This document shows positions 1-7,568 of a DNA stretch of 64,000 nucleotides, piece after piece. The notes under the pieces were generated by a model. It saw nothing but the letters and a program-made list of their open reading frames with translations, was not told where the DNA came from and did not search any database. Position 1 is the stretch's first letter. Each line of letters opens with the position of its first letter. The position numbers and the translations under genes are program-made. Source of the DNA: Actinoplanes sp. N902-109 (lineage in GTDB: Bacteria; Actinomycetota; Actinomycetes; Mycobacteriales; Micromonosporaceae); contig NC_021191.1 in the NCBI RefSeq assembly GCF_000389965.1, positions 1,055,501 through 1,119,500 of the forward strand, in the 5' to 3' direction.

Positions 1-159
1 GCGGCCTACAGCCGACTCCCCCTGGGAGTTGCCCGGGTCATCGTCGCCGACATGGTCGCCGACGGGATGTTGTCGCTGCACAGCGCCGCTCCCAAGGAAG
101 GGTTCACGGAGCGGATGGATCTGCTGGAAAGGGTGTTGAGTGGACTTCGCAAGCTCTGA
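1..159 (+). CDS. DUF742 family protein, C-terminal part (conservon component)
   Basis: The gene enters from the left edge, so only the last 52 codons are visible, in frame 1, ending at TGA 157-159. The sequence (YSRLPLGVARVIVADMVADG, then a helical tail ending SGLRKL) has the look of the C-terminal half of DUF742 (CvnC-type) proteins. These are encoded in actinobacterial conservons between a roadblock/LC7 protein and a small GTPase, downstream of a sensor kinase. The next gene is such a GTPase and overlaps by 20 bases, which supports the call. The kinase and roadblock genes would lie to the left and cannot be seen. Confidence 0.75.
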   Translation, partial: AAYSRLPLGVARVIVADMVADGMLSLHSAAPKEGFTERMDLLERVLSGLRKL

Positions 160-760
160 GCGGGCGGGGGCGCATCCCAAGGAGATCACCTCCGCGAAGA
201 TCGTCGTCGCTGGTGGCTTCGGCGTCGGCAAGACGACGCTGGTCGGTGCGGTCTCCGAGATCGAACCTCTGACCACCGAGGCCCAGATGACCTCGGCCGG
301 CCAGGGGATCGACGACGCGTCCAAGGTCCCGGGCAAAGAGACCACCACGGTGGCGATGGACTTCGGCCGGATCACCATGGCCGACGACCTGATCCTCTAT
401 CTGTTCGGCACACCGGGCCAGACCCGTTTCTGGTTCATGTGGGACGAGCTCATCCGCGGTGCGGTGGGCGCGGCTGTCCTGGTGGACACCCGGCGCATCT
501 CCGACGCCTTCGCGCCGCTCGACTACTTCGAGAACAGGCACCTGCCGTATCTGGTGGCGCTCAACTGCTTCGACGGCGCCCCCCGGTACGAGCCGGAGGA
601 GGTGCGCGAGGCACTGGCCATCGCGCCGAACGTGCCGTTGATGCTGTGCGACGCGCGCAACCGTGAGTCGGTCAAGGCCGTCCTGGTGGGCGTGGTGGAG
701 CACGCGATGCGCACGCTGGTGGCTGAGCAGGGGCGCGGCTTCCCGACCCCGGTCGGCTGA
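140..760 (+). CDS. Conservon-type small GTP-binding protein (CvnD-like)
   Basis: A 206-residue ATP/GTP-binding protein with GTG start. The P-loop is GGFGVGKTT (about residues 25-33), the switch/Walker B region is LFGTPGQ (89-94), and N142-x-x-D145 (NCFD) sits where Ras-like proteins have NKxD. In Streptomyces conservons the partner proteins form a membrane-associated complex resembling eukaryotic G-protein signalling; that role here is inferred. It overlaps the DUF742 gene, as is usual for cvnC-cvnD, and is followed by a strong hairpin at 777-806, so it is the last gene of its operon. Confidence 0.85.
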   Translation: MDFASSERAGAHPKEITSAKIVVAGGFGVGKTTLVGAVSEIEPLTTEAQMTSAGQGIDDASKVPGKETTTVAMDFGRITMADDLILYLFGTPGQTRFWFMWDELIRGAVGAAVLVDTRRISDAFAPLDYFENRHLPYLVALNCFDGAPRYEPEEVREALAIAPNVPLMLCDARNRESVKAVLVGVVEHAMRTLVAEQGRGFPTPVG

Positions 761-776
761 CGCGGGCTTTCGCGCA

Positions 777-809
777 ACCGGCGCCGGCCTTTCGGTCGGC
801 GCCGGTTTC
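777..809 (+). terminator. Hairpin terminator after the conservon
   Basis: A perfect 10-bp stem (ACCGGCGCCG at 777-786 and its complement at 797-806) with a 10-base loop, followed by a short T-rich stretch. It lies between two convergent genes and could serve both directions. Confidence 0.7.
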
Positions 810-895
810 TGCTGAGCCGCTGCGCTTCGGCTGCGCCTTTGGTTGAGGCGGGCCCGGGCTGCGTTTCTCGGCGCGCGTGCTTTGCCGCGCCTTTT

Positions 896-2023
896 TCAGG
901 CGGGCAGTCGGTAGCCGCGTTTGACCACGGTCTGGATGACGCCGGGGGCGCCCAGGCCGGCGCGCAGCCGTGCGACCGCCATCTCGACCGCGTGCTCGTC
1001 GGCACCTCGCGGCAGCGCGCGCAGCAGGGCCGCCCGGGAGAGCACCCGACCCGGCGTACTGGCCAGGGCGCGGAGCACCGCCATCGGCGCCGGCGCCAGC
1101 GGCTTCAGATCCCCGTCGACGATCGCCGCGTGCCCGCGCAGGGTCAGCGAGTGCCCCGCCACCTCGATGCTCAAGGCGCGCTTGGGCAATTCCTCGACAA
1201 TGGTACGGACCAGAGCACTCAACCGGGCCCGGGCGGGAGCCACCACGGGCACGTCGTGCTTGCGCAGCGGCGCCGCCGTAACGGGACCGACGCACGCCGC
1301 CAGCACATCCGCCCGCAGCGCCGCCAGCACCGGCTCCGCCTCCGGGCCGGCCGCCCGCAGCAACGCGCCGACCGCGGGTGCTGACGTGAACGTCACCGCG
1401 TCGACCAGCCGCCCGGCGATCAGGTCCACCAGCCGGTGCAGCGGTGCCGGATCGACCGGCGGCGCCCAGCGATAGACCGGCACCTCGATCACCCGCGCCC
1501 CGGCGGCCTGCAGCCCCTCGGTGTACTCGGGCTGGCTCTCACCGTGCAGTTGCATCGCCACGGTCAGCCCGGTGAGCCCGCGGGCGGTCAGGTGGTCGAC
1601 GACTTCCTCGTAGCTCTCGCCGTCGGGCGACCAGTCGTCCGGCAGCCCGGCCGAGCGTACGGCGGCCCGCGCCTTGGGCCCGCGAGTCACCAGATAGGCC
1701 CCGGACAGCACCGTGCGCAGCGGTTCGGCCAGCCCCCAGCCCTCGGCCGCCTCGAGCCAGCCACGCATGCCGATGCCGGTGTTGACCAGCACGATGTCCG
1801 GGGGAGTGGCCAGGCAGGCCCGGGTCGCGGCGCGCAGCTCGGCGTCGTCGGCGATGGGCACGATGCGCAGCGCCGGGGCGAGCACCACCCGGGCCCCGCG
1901 GTTTTCCAGCAGGCCGGCCAGTTCGTCGCGGCGATGATCGGAGGTGACCCCGATCGTGTACCCGGACAGCGATGCCGCCGGCTCCGCGAGCGCCGAAGAG
2001 GAGATCACGGATTTCCGTGTCAT
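896..2023 (-). CDS. Uroporphyrinogen-III synthase domain fused to a winged-helix DNA-binding domain (NnaR/Rv0260c-like)
   Basis: A 375-residue protein. The first about 260 residues follow the HemD fold (GYTIGVTSDHRRDELAGLLE near the N terminus, VTFTSAPAVGALL in the second lobe). The last about 100 residues look like an OmpR-type winged helix (LAPAPMAVLRALASTPGRVL, VEMAVARLRAGLGAPGVIQT, VKRGYRLP). This architecture is known in mycobacterial Rv0260c/NnaR, a regulator of nitrate assimilation; by homology this is more likely a transcription factor than a haem enzyme. No nitrate or nitrite genes are visible nearby. ATG at 2023 was chosen; an in-frame start 20 codons upstream is possible. Confidence 0.8.
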   Translation of the reverse strand: MTRKSVISSSALAEPAASLSGYTIGVTSDHRRDELAGLLENRGARVVLAPALRIVPIADDAELRAATRACLATPPDIVLVNTGIGMRGWLEAAEGWGLAEPLRTVLSGAYLVTRGPKARAAVRSAGLPDDWSPDGESYEEVVDHLTARGLTGLTVAMQLHGESQPEYTEGLQAAGARVIEVPVYRWAPPVDPAPLHRLVDLIAGRLVDAVTFTSAPAVGALLRAAGPEAEPVLAALRADVLAACVGPVTAAPLRKHDVPVVAPARARLSALVRTIVEELPKRALSIEVAGHSLTLRGHAAIVDGDLKPLAPAPMAVLRALASTPGRVLSRAALLRALPRGADEHAVEMAVARLRAGLGAPGVIQTVVKRGYRLPA

Positions 2024-2453
2024 CCGTTCTGGATCTTCTTTGTGAAAAGCCGCGGCATGGCCGGCCGGTCCACCGAAGGGCACGCTCGGAGCCCGCCGTC
2101 CTCAGCGTCGACCCGCTCCCATGTCACGCCTGCGTTCTCCGCCGTACCTCCGGCCGGCACACGCCGCGGCTTCCCTGCACCGGAACGGTTGCCCGTCCCG
2201 ATGGTCACCGTCAGGTCCGTCCTCAACCCTGACGGTGGTCCGGGGGTGATGGTGCGCCCGGGGACGCCGTCAGGCCGGAGCCTGGACCGCATCATCGAGG
2301 TAACCGCACCACTCGCCATGCCGGAAGACTGCCGGTGGGTAATTTCATGTCCGGGTCCCGTATGTTTCGAACCTGCTAAGAGGCATTCATCCCCGCTGCT
2401 CCACCCGGTGGGTGGAATCACCTGCCCCGGCTTCGGCGTGCCGTAGGTCACGG

Positions 2454-2473
2454 CCTATCCTTGGGCGGATAGG
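2454..2473. promoter_or_regulatory. Inverted repeat, possible operator or hairpin
   Basis: CCTATCC, six bases, then GGATAGG: a perfect 7-bp inverted repeat about 170 bases before rplM. There is no T-tract, so it may be a protein-binding site. Function unknown. Confidence 0.35.
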
Positions 2474-2557
2474 TTGTGTGGTCCGTCGGTCTGACGGGCC
2501 GTTTTGACCCTGCGCCGCGCTGGCGGGTATTGTTGCCTGCTGTTGTGCGACTGCTGT

Positions 2558-2579
2558 AAGCGTGCCCTCGGGTACGCTT
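2558..2579 (+). promoter_or_regulatory. rplM leader hairpin, candidate L13 autoregulatory element
   Basis: AAGCGT at 2558-2563 pairs with ACGCTT at 2574-2579, and the stem can extend by two or three pairs towards a CTCG loop. It lies 63 bases before the rplM start. L13 leaders that bind the protein are known in other bacteria; whether this is one is inference. Confidence 0.35.
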
Positions 2580-2642
2580 GATGTTCGTGCTCGCTACGGA
2601 CCAGCGCGCGCCCCCAGACCGACGACGAGACAAGGTAATTCT

Positions 2643-3086
2643 GTGCGTACGTACAGCCCGAAGCCGGGTGAGATCGAGCGTCAGTGGCACATTATCGACG
2701 CTTCTGACGTCGTTCTGGGCCGCCTGGCCACCCACGCCGCCACCCTTCTGCGTGGCAAGCACAAGCCGACGTTCGCCCCGCACGTCGACACCGGCGACTT
2801 CGTGGTGATCATCAACGCCGGCAAGGTCGCGCTGACCGGCAACAAGCGGCAGACCAAGGTCGCCTACCGGCACTCCGGTTACCCGGGCGGCCTCAAGCAG
2901 GTCGGCTACGAAGAGCTGCTGACCAAGCGTCCCGAGCACGCGGTCGAGCTGGCCGTCAAGGGCATGCTCCCGCACAACAAGCTCGCCCGCCAGATCATCA
3001 AGAAGCTCAAGGTCTACCCGGGCGCTGAGCACCCGCACGCGGCGCAGCAGCCGGTGCCGTTCGAAATCAAGCAGATCGCGCAGTGA
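2643..3086 (+). CDS. rplM: 50S ribosomal protein L13
   Basis: A 147-residue L13 with GTG start, beginning RTYSPKPGEIERQWHIIDA and containing VVLGRLATHAATLLRGKHKP, GDFVVIINAGKVALTGNK and the C-terminal AVKGMLPHNKLARQIIKKLK typical of the family. Length is normal. AAGG lies just upstream of the GTG; the longer upstream extension has no L13 character. L13 is an early-assembly protein of the large subunit. rpsI follows 20 bases downstream, the standard rplM-rpsI operon. Confidence 0.97.
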   Translation: MRTYSPKPGEIERQWHIIDASDVVLGRLATHAATLLRGKHKPTFAPHVDTGDFVVIINAGKVALTGNKRQTKVAYRHSGYPGGLKQVGYEELLTKRPEHAVELAVKGMLPHNKLARQIIKKLKVYPGAEHPHAAQQPVPFEIKQIAQ

Positions 3087-3106
3087 GCGCGGGCGAAGGA
3101 AACAGC

Positions 3107-3601
3107 ATGTCCGACATCGTCGAGCCCGAGGTCGTCGAGACCGTCGAGGAGCCCGCTGAGACCGTCGTGGTGGTCGAGGCGCCGGCGCCGGCCGTTCGTG
3201 CCTCGCGCCCGGGTGACCGCCCGATCCAGACCGTCGGCCGCCGCAAGGAGGCCATCGTCCGGGTGCGTCTCGTGCCCGGCAACGGCAAGATCACCTGCAA
3301 CGGCCGTGATCTCGAGGCCTACTTCCCGAGCAAGGTGCACCAGCAGCTCATCCGCGAGCCGCTGCTGACCACCGAGAAGGCCGAGCAGTTCGACGTCATC
3401 GCCAACCTGCGTGGCGGCGGCATCACCGGCCAGGCCGGCGCCCTGCGCCTCGGCATCGCCCGCGCGCTCATCACGAACGACGTCGATGACCGCCCGGCGC
3501 TCAAGAAGGCTGGCTTCCTCACCCGGGACGCCCGGGTCAAGGAGAGCAAGAAGTACGGTCTCAAGAAGGCCCGCAAGGCTCCGCAGTACTCGAAGCGCTG
3601 A
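3107..3601 (+). CDS. rpsI: 30S ribosomal protein S9
   Basis: A 164-residue S9. The first about 45 residues are an acidic, low-complexity extension common in actinobacterial S9 (rich in E, V and P). The core starts at IQTVGRRKEAIVRVRLVPG and ends in the basic tail GLKKARKAPQYSKR, which reaches the P-site tRNA in known structures. ATG 3107 follows an AAGGAAA ribosome site; an upstream in-frame GTG at 3083 has none. Last gene of the L13-S9 operon, followed by a strong terminator. Confidence 0.97.
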   Translation: MSDIVEPEVVETVEEPAETVVVVEAPAPAVRASRPGDRPIQTVGRRKEAIVRVRLVPGNGKITCNGRDLEAYFPSKVHQQLIREPLLTTEKAEQFDVIANLRGGGITGQAGALRLGIARALITNDVDDRPALKKAGFLTRDARVKESKKYGLKKARKAPQYSKR

Positions 3602-3637
3602 TCGCAGCGCTCGTCTTGCACCACGTCTGACCGGAAC

Positions 3638-3680
3638 GGCCGGGTGCGCCCCCACGCTTGGGGTGCGCCCGGCCGTTTCG
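3638..3680 (+). terminator. Terminator of the rplM-rpsI operon
   Basis: A 15-bp stem (3638-3652 with 3660-3674, two G-U pairs) around a 7-base loop, followed by GTTTCGCTT. It starts 37 bases after the rpsI stop. Confidence 0.8.
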
Positions 3681-3704
3681 CTTCCCAGCTTCGCTCACCA
3701 CGCC

Positions 3705-3964
3705 GGTCGGACGTCCTTCCCGGCGGCACCGGATTCACCAAGAACGCCGGTCGGCGCTCGCCCGGCGGCACCCGGGCCCGCCCGACGATGGTGGTCGGGC
3801 GCTCTCCGGCCGCTCCGGATTCACTGACAAATGTCGGTCGGGAGCGCTCCCGGACGTTCCCGATTCACCGACAATGCAGGTCGGGCGCTCTCCCGGGCGT
3901 TCCGGACTCACCGACAATGCAGGTCGGGCGCTCTCCCGGCCGCTCCGGACTCATCGACCATGCC
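3705..3964. repeat. Six tandem 43/44-bp repeats between rpsI and glmM
   Basis: Units start at 3705, 3749, 3793, 3836, 3879 and 3922, giving lengths 44, 44, 43, 43, 43 and 43. The consensus begins GGTCGGGCGCTCTCCCGG and ends near ACCGACAATGCA; the third to sixth units are closest to each other. The unit at 3836 contains the palindrome GGGAGCGCTCCC. The array ends 38 bases before the glmM start, so it lies in the glmM upstream region. No coding function is evident. Confidence 0.85.
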
Positions 3965-4002
3965 GGCTCGGGGCAGACCGACCGGCGAAAGGAACGGCCG
4001 CC

Positions 4003-5355
4003 ATGGGGCGACTCTTCGGCACGGACGGCGTACGCGGGCTTGCCAACGGCGAGCTCCTCACCCCCGAACTCGCGCTCTCGGTCGCGGTCGCGGCCGCCCG
4101 CGTGCTCATCGAGAGCGACCGCACCCACCAGCCGCTTGCCATCGTCGGGCGGGACCCCCGGGCCAGCGGCGAGATGCTGGAGGCGGCCGTCGTGGCCGGG
4201 CTGACCAGCGCCGGGGCCAACGTCGTCCGGGTCGGAGTGCTGCCCACCCCGGGTGTCGCCTACCTGGTCGGGCAAACCCAGGCCGACCTCGGCGTGATGC
4301 TGTCCGCCTCGCACAACCCCATGCCGGACAACGGCATCAAGTTGTTCGCGCCCGGCGGGCTCAAGCTGCCCGACGAGATCGAGGAGCGCATCGAGGCGGC
4401 CGTTGCCGACGGGCACGGCCTGGTCGGGCGGCCCACCGGCGCGGGCGTGGGCCGGGTGCACGACCTCCTGGACGGTGCCGAGCACTACATCAAGCACCTG
4501 GTTGAGTCGACGCCGCACAGCCTGGCCGGTATCAAGGTGGTCGTCGACTGCGCGAACGGTGCGGCCAGCGATGCCGGCCCGACCGCCTACACGGAGGCGG
4601 GTGCCGAGGTCATCGCCATCCACGCCGAGCCCGACGGTCTCAACATCAACGACAACTGCGGTTCCACCCACATGGAAGCGCTGATCGAAGCCGTGCTGCG
4701 CGAGGGTGCCGACCTGGGCCTCGCCCACGACGGAGACGCCGACCGCTGCCTCGCGGTGACCGCCACCGGCGAGGTCGTCGACGGCGACCAGATCATGGCG
4801 ATCCTGGCCCTGGCGATGCGCGAGGCCGGCACGCTGACGGACGACACGCTCGTCGCCACGGTGATGAGCAACCTCGGTCTGCGGCTCGCCATGAAGCAGG
4901 CGGGCATCCGGCTGATCGAGACCAAGGTCGGCGACCGGTACGTGCTCGAGGAGCTGAACGCCAACAACCTCGCCCTGGGCGGCGAGCAGAGCGGGCACAT
5001 CGTGATGCCGGCGTTCGCCACCACCGGCGACGGCGTCCTGACCGGGCTGCACCTGATGGCGACGATCGCCGCCTCGGGCAAGTCGCTGGCCGACCTCGCT
5101 GCGGTGGTGCACAAGTTGCCGCAGGTCCTGATCAACGTCAACGTCAAGGACCGCGACGCGGGCGCCAACGCCCCCACGGTCCAGGCAGCGGTGACCCTGG
5201 CCGAGGACGAACTCGGCGAGACCGGCCGGGTGCTGCTGCGCCCGTCGGGCACCGAGCCACTCGTCCGGGTGATGGTGGAGGCCGAGACCGAGGAGCAGGC
5301 CCGAGCGGTCGCCGAGCGCGTTGCCGCCGAGGTGCAGTCCGCCAGCCCGGCCTGA
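4003..5355 (+). CDS. glmM: Phosphoglucosamine mutase
   Basis: Interconverts glucosamine-6-phosphate and glucosamine-1-phosphate on the way to UDP-GlcNAc for peptidoglycan. 450 residues, normal length. It starts MGRLFGTDGVRGLANGELLT, has the phosphoserine loop SASHNPMPDNGIK (catalytic Ser about 103), the metal loop DGDADRC and the sugar-binding GGEQSGH. ATG 4003 follows a GAAAGGAA ribosome site. glmS, the preceding enzyme of the pathway, is 2.2 kb downstream on the same strand. Confidence 0.97.
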   Translation: MGRLFGTDGVRGLANGELLTPELALSVAVAAARVLIESDRTHQPLAIVGRDPRASGEMLEAAVVAGLTSAGANVVRVGVLPTPGVAYLVGQTQADLGVMLSASHNPMPDNGIKLFAPGGLKLPDEIEERIEAAVADGHGLVGRPTGAGVGRVHDLLDGAEHYIKHLVESTPHSLAGIKVVVDCANGAASDAGPTAYTEAGAEVIAIHAEPDGLNINDNCGSTHMEALIEAVLREGADLGLAHDGDADRCLAVTATGEVVDGDQIMAILALAMREAGTLTDDTLVATVMSNLGLRLAMKQAGIRLIETKVGDRYVLEELNANNLALGGEQSGHIVMPAFATTGDGVLTGLHLMATIAASGKSLADLAAVVHKLPQVLINVNVKDRDAGANAPTVQAAVTLAEDELGETGRVLLRPSGTEPLVRVMVEAETEEQARAVAERVAAEVQSASPA

Positions 5356-5377
5356 CGCGGTCCGGTTGCCCGCCGGC

Positions 5378-6565
5378 TCAGGCCAGGGTGCGGAGGCGGC
5401 GGGCGGCCTCGTCGATCACTTCTTCGCGCTTGCAGAACGCGAAGCGGATCAGGTGCCGGCCGCGGTCCTGGTGGTCGTAGAACACCTGGGTGGGCACGGC
5501 CACCACGCCGCAGCGCTCCGGCAGCGCCCGGCAGAAGTCGGCGCCGTCCGTGCCGCCCAACGGCCGGATGTCGGCGGTGACGAAGTATGTGCCGTCGGAC
5601 GGCAGCACCGCGAAGCCGGCGTCGGTCAGTCCCGCGACCAGGCGGTCACGCCGTGCCTGCAGGCCGTCGCGGAAGCTGGTGAAGTAGTCGTCGGGCAGGT
5701 GCAGTGCCACGGCGACGGCCGGTTGCAGCGGCCCGGCGTTGACGAACGTCAGGAACTGCTTGACCCGCTGCACAGCCGACACCAGCGGGGCCGGCCCGGT
5801 CGCCCAGCCCACCTTCCAGCCGGTGCAGGAGAAGCTCTTGCCGGCCGACGAGATGCGCAGCGTGCGGTCGCGCATGCCCGGAAGCGCGGCGAGCGGCAGA
5901 TGGGGCGCGGCAGCGTCGGTGAACACGAGGTGCTCGTAGACCTCGTCGGTCACTGCGTACACGTCGTGGTCCTGGCAGAGCCGCGCGATCAGCGCGAGTT
6001 CGTCCGCGGTGAATACCTTGCCGGTGGGGTTGTGCGGCGAATTGAGCAGCACCATCCGGGTGCGTGGCCCGAAGGCCGCCCGCAGCTCGGCCTCGTCGAA
6101 GCCGTAGCGCCCGTCCTGCCCGGGGCGCAGCGTCACGGGCCGCCGGACCGCGCCGGCGAGCGCGATGGAAGCGGCGTACGAGTCGTAGTAGGGCTCGAAG
6201 GTGACCACCTCGTCGCCGGTCTCGCACAGCGCGAGAATCGCCGCGGCGATGGCCTCGGTCGCGCCCGCGGTCACCACGACCTCGGTGTCGGCGTCCCGGT
6301 CGAGCTGCCAGAAGCGGCGTTCGTGCGCGGTGATCGCCTGCCGTAACGCCGGGATGCCGGGCAGCGGCGGATACTGGTTGGCGCCCGAGCGCAGCGCCGC
6401 AGCGGCCGCTTCGAGCATCTCCGGCGGCCCGTCGGTGTCCGGGAAGCCCTGACCGAGGTTGACCGACCCGGTGCGTGCCGCGAGCGCGGACATCTCGGTG
6501 AAGATGGTGGTGCCGAACGGGCGCATGCGGCGGACCAGCGGGTCAGCCGAGATCGACGTCGTCAC
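5378..6565 (-). CDS. dapC: PLP-dependent aminotransferase, probable N-succinyldiaminopimelate aminotransferase (DapC-like)
   Basis: A 395-residue class I/II (fold type I) aminotransferase. It has the NLGQGFPDTDGP N terminus, GATEAI cofactor loop, NSPHNPTGKV, TDEVYEHLVF and the PLP-lysine motif SSAGKSFSCTGWK. As I recall it, overall sequence is close to mycobacterial Rv0858c, described as DapC of lysine/DAP synthesis; kynurenine-type aminotransferases share this family, so substrate is inferred. The GTG at 6565 is chosen because a TAGGCT hexamer ends 8 bases before it, a leaderless pattern seen repeatedly in this window. Confidence 0.8.
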   Translation of the reverse strand: MTTSISADPLVRRMRPFGTTIFTEMSALAARTGSVNLGQGFPDTDGPPEMLEAAAAALRSGANQYPPLPGIPALRQAITAHERRFWQLDRDADTEVVVTAGATEAIAAAILALCETGDEVVTFEPYYDSYAASIALAGAVRRPVTLRPGQDGRYGFDEAELRAAFGPRTRMVLLNSPHNPTGKVFTADELALIARLCQDHDVYAVTDEVYEHLVFTDAAAPHLPLAALPGMRDRTLRISSAGKSFSCTGWKVGWATGPAPLVSAVQRVKQFLTFVNAGPLQPAVAVALHLPDDYFTSFRDGLQARRDRLVAGLTDAGFAVLPSDGTYFVTADIRPLGGTDGADFCRALPERCGVVAVPTQVFYDHQDRGRHLIRFAFCKREEVIDEAARRLRTLA

Positions 6566-6572
6566 GCCGGTC

Positions 6573-6578
6573 AGCCTA
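6573..6578 (-). promoter_or_regulatory. -10 element of a leaderless dapC promoter
   Basis: TAGGCT on the minus strand, 7 bases before the GTG at 6565. Confidence 0.5.
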
Positions 6579-6596
6579 CTTGCCGCCACCGTCGGC

Positions 6597-7391
6597 TCAG
6601 CTCAGCAGTTTGCTGCACTCGACCCCGGTCACGGTGCCGGAGCTGTGCTTGCGCGCCACCCGTTTGCCGTCGACCTTGATCACGCAGGTGAGCTCCCCGT
6701 CGGAGAACCCGGCGCGGCCCACCACCAGCGACGCGAGGCCCACCCCCTTGACATCGATCTTCTTGGTCCAGGGCAGCGACTGGTTGGTGAGCTTGGGCGT
6801 GCGCCCGCCCTCGTCCACGTAGAGAATCTGTGCCGGTCCGTCCCCGGTGACCTCGTACTCGACGGTGACCGTGGCGGCTGTGTCCGACTCGTCGGGCGGG
6901 GTCGTGGGGGCTGTGGTCGGCCGGGTCGTGGGCGCTGTGGTCGGCCGGGTCTTCGGCGGCGTGGTGGCCTCCGGCTCCTCGGTGGCCTGCACCGGCGGCG
7001 GCCCGGGATCGGCGCCGGCCTGGTCGGACGGCTTGTCGAAGGCCCGCACCACGCCCGTGATCGCGCCCGCGCACAGCAGCAGCGCCACCGCGAGCAGAGC
7101 GATGACCATCGGCGTCTTGTTGCGCCGGGGTGGCTGCTCCGCATATCCGGGCTGCCCGCCCGGGCTGCGCGGTGGCAGCGGCGGTAGCGGGGGGACCGGA
7201 TACGGGTCCTGCTGATAGGGCGGGACCGGCGGGAACTGCTGCGTGGGGAACTGCTGCGTGGGTGGGTCGACGTCGGCGGGCTCGGTGGACGGCGGCCCGC
7301 TGGACGGCAGCGGCGCGTAGCCGGGCCGGTAGTGCGCGGTGTGCCCGGGATCGGCGTCGCGGTAAGGGTCCGAGGGCGGTGGATAGCTCAT
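6597..7391 (-). CDS. Single-pass membrane protein with MmpS-like extracytoplasmic domain
   Basis: 264 residues. A Pro/Gln-rich cytoplasmic stretch (1 to about 85, with PTQQF repeated) is followed by one membrane helix (MVIALLAVALLLCAGAITGV), then a Pro/Thr linker with two TTAPTTRP-type repeats, and a C-terminal beta domain containing VTVEYEVTGDGPAQILYVD and two Cys. That domain resembles the MmpS accessory family of mycobacteria, but no MmpL transporter is adjacent, so function is open. The ATG is preceded by GGGGAGAG. It reads away from glmS. Confidence 0.7.
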   Translation of the reverse strand: MSYPPPSDPYRDADPGHTAHYRPGYAPLPSSGPPSTEPADVDPPTQQFPTQQFPPVPPYQQDPYPVPPLPPLPPRSPGGQPGYAEQPPRRNKTPMVIALLAVALLLCAGAITGVVRAFDKPSDQAGADPGPPPVQATEEPEATTPPKTRPTTAPTTRPTTAPTTPPDESDTAATVTVEYEVTGDGPAQILYVDEGGRTPKLTNQSLPWTKKIDVKGVGLASLVVGRAGFSDGELTCVIKVDGKRVARKHSSGTVTGVECSKLLS

Positions 7392-7555
7392 GGGGCTCTC
7401 CCCTGCAAGGCTTCTCTCCGACCATACGCCCGGTGTGCGACTGCGGATCACACGGAAGAGTTGGCGGGCCCGATGACCTGCGGTTGACCGCTTTTCGATC
7501 AGATGTCTTGCGCGAAAGTATGCTTCTCGCGCACCACCTATGAGCGAAAGTCCGC

Positions 7556-7561
7556 TACGCT
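7556..7561 (+). promoter_or_regulatory. -10 element of a leaderless glmS promoter
   Basis: TACGCT, 7 bases before the glmS ATG, which has no Shine-Dalgarno sequence. Confidence 0.55.
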
Positions 7562-7568
7562 GCCCTGC

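Larger units (their letters stand above)
2024..2642. other. Intergenic region upstream of rplM
   Basis: 619 bases without a convincing gene. Open frames on both strands here have no recognisable protein features. It holds the promoters of the HemD-type regulator (leftward) and rplM (rightward), a 7-bp perfect inverted repeat at 2454-2473, and the rplM leader hairpin at 2558-2579. Confidence 0.6.

Noticed and set aside
2020..2451. 143-codon minus-strand frame upstream of rplM
   Set aside because: No recognisable domain, overlaps the likely promoter of the HemD-type regulator, and its C-terminal part runs into that gene's start.
3705..3964. Tandem repeats as a CRISPR array
   Set aside because: Units follow each other without unique spacers and no cas genes are present.
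3658..4002. Upstream extension of the glmM frame through the tandem repeats
   Set aside because: The true GlmM N terminus (MGRLFGTDGVRG) starts at 4003 with a ribosome site; the extension only translates the 43-bp repeats.
7392..7568. glmS riboswitch/ribozyme
   Set aside because: No room or recognisable core in the 177-base leader, and a -10 hexamer lies directly before the ATG.
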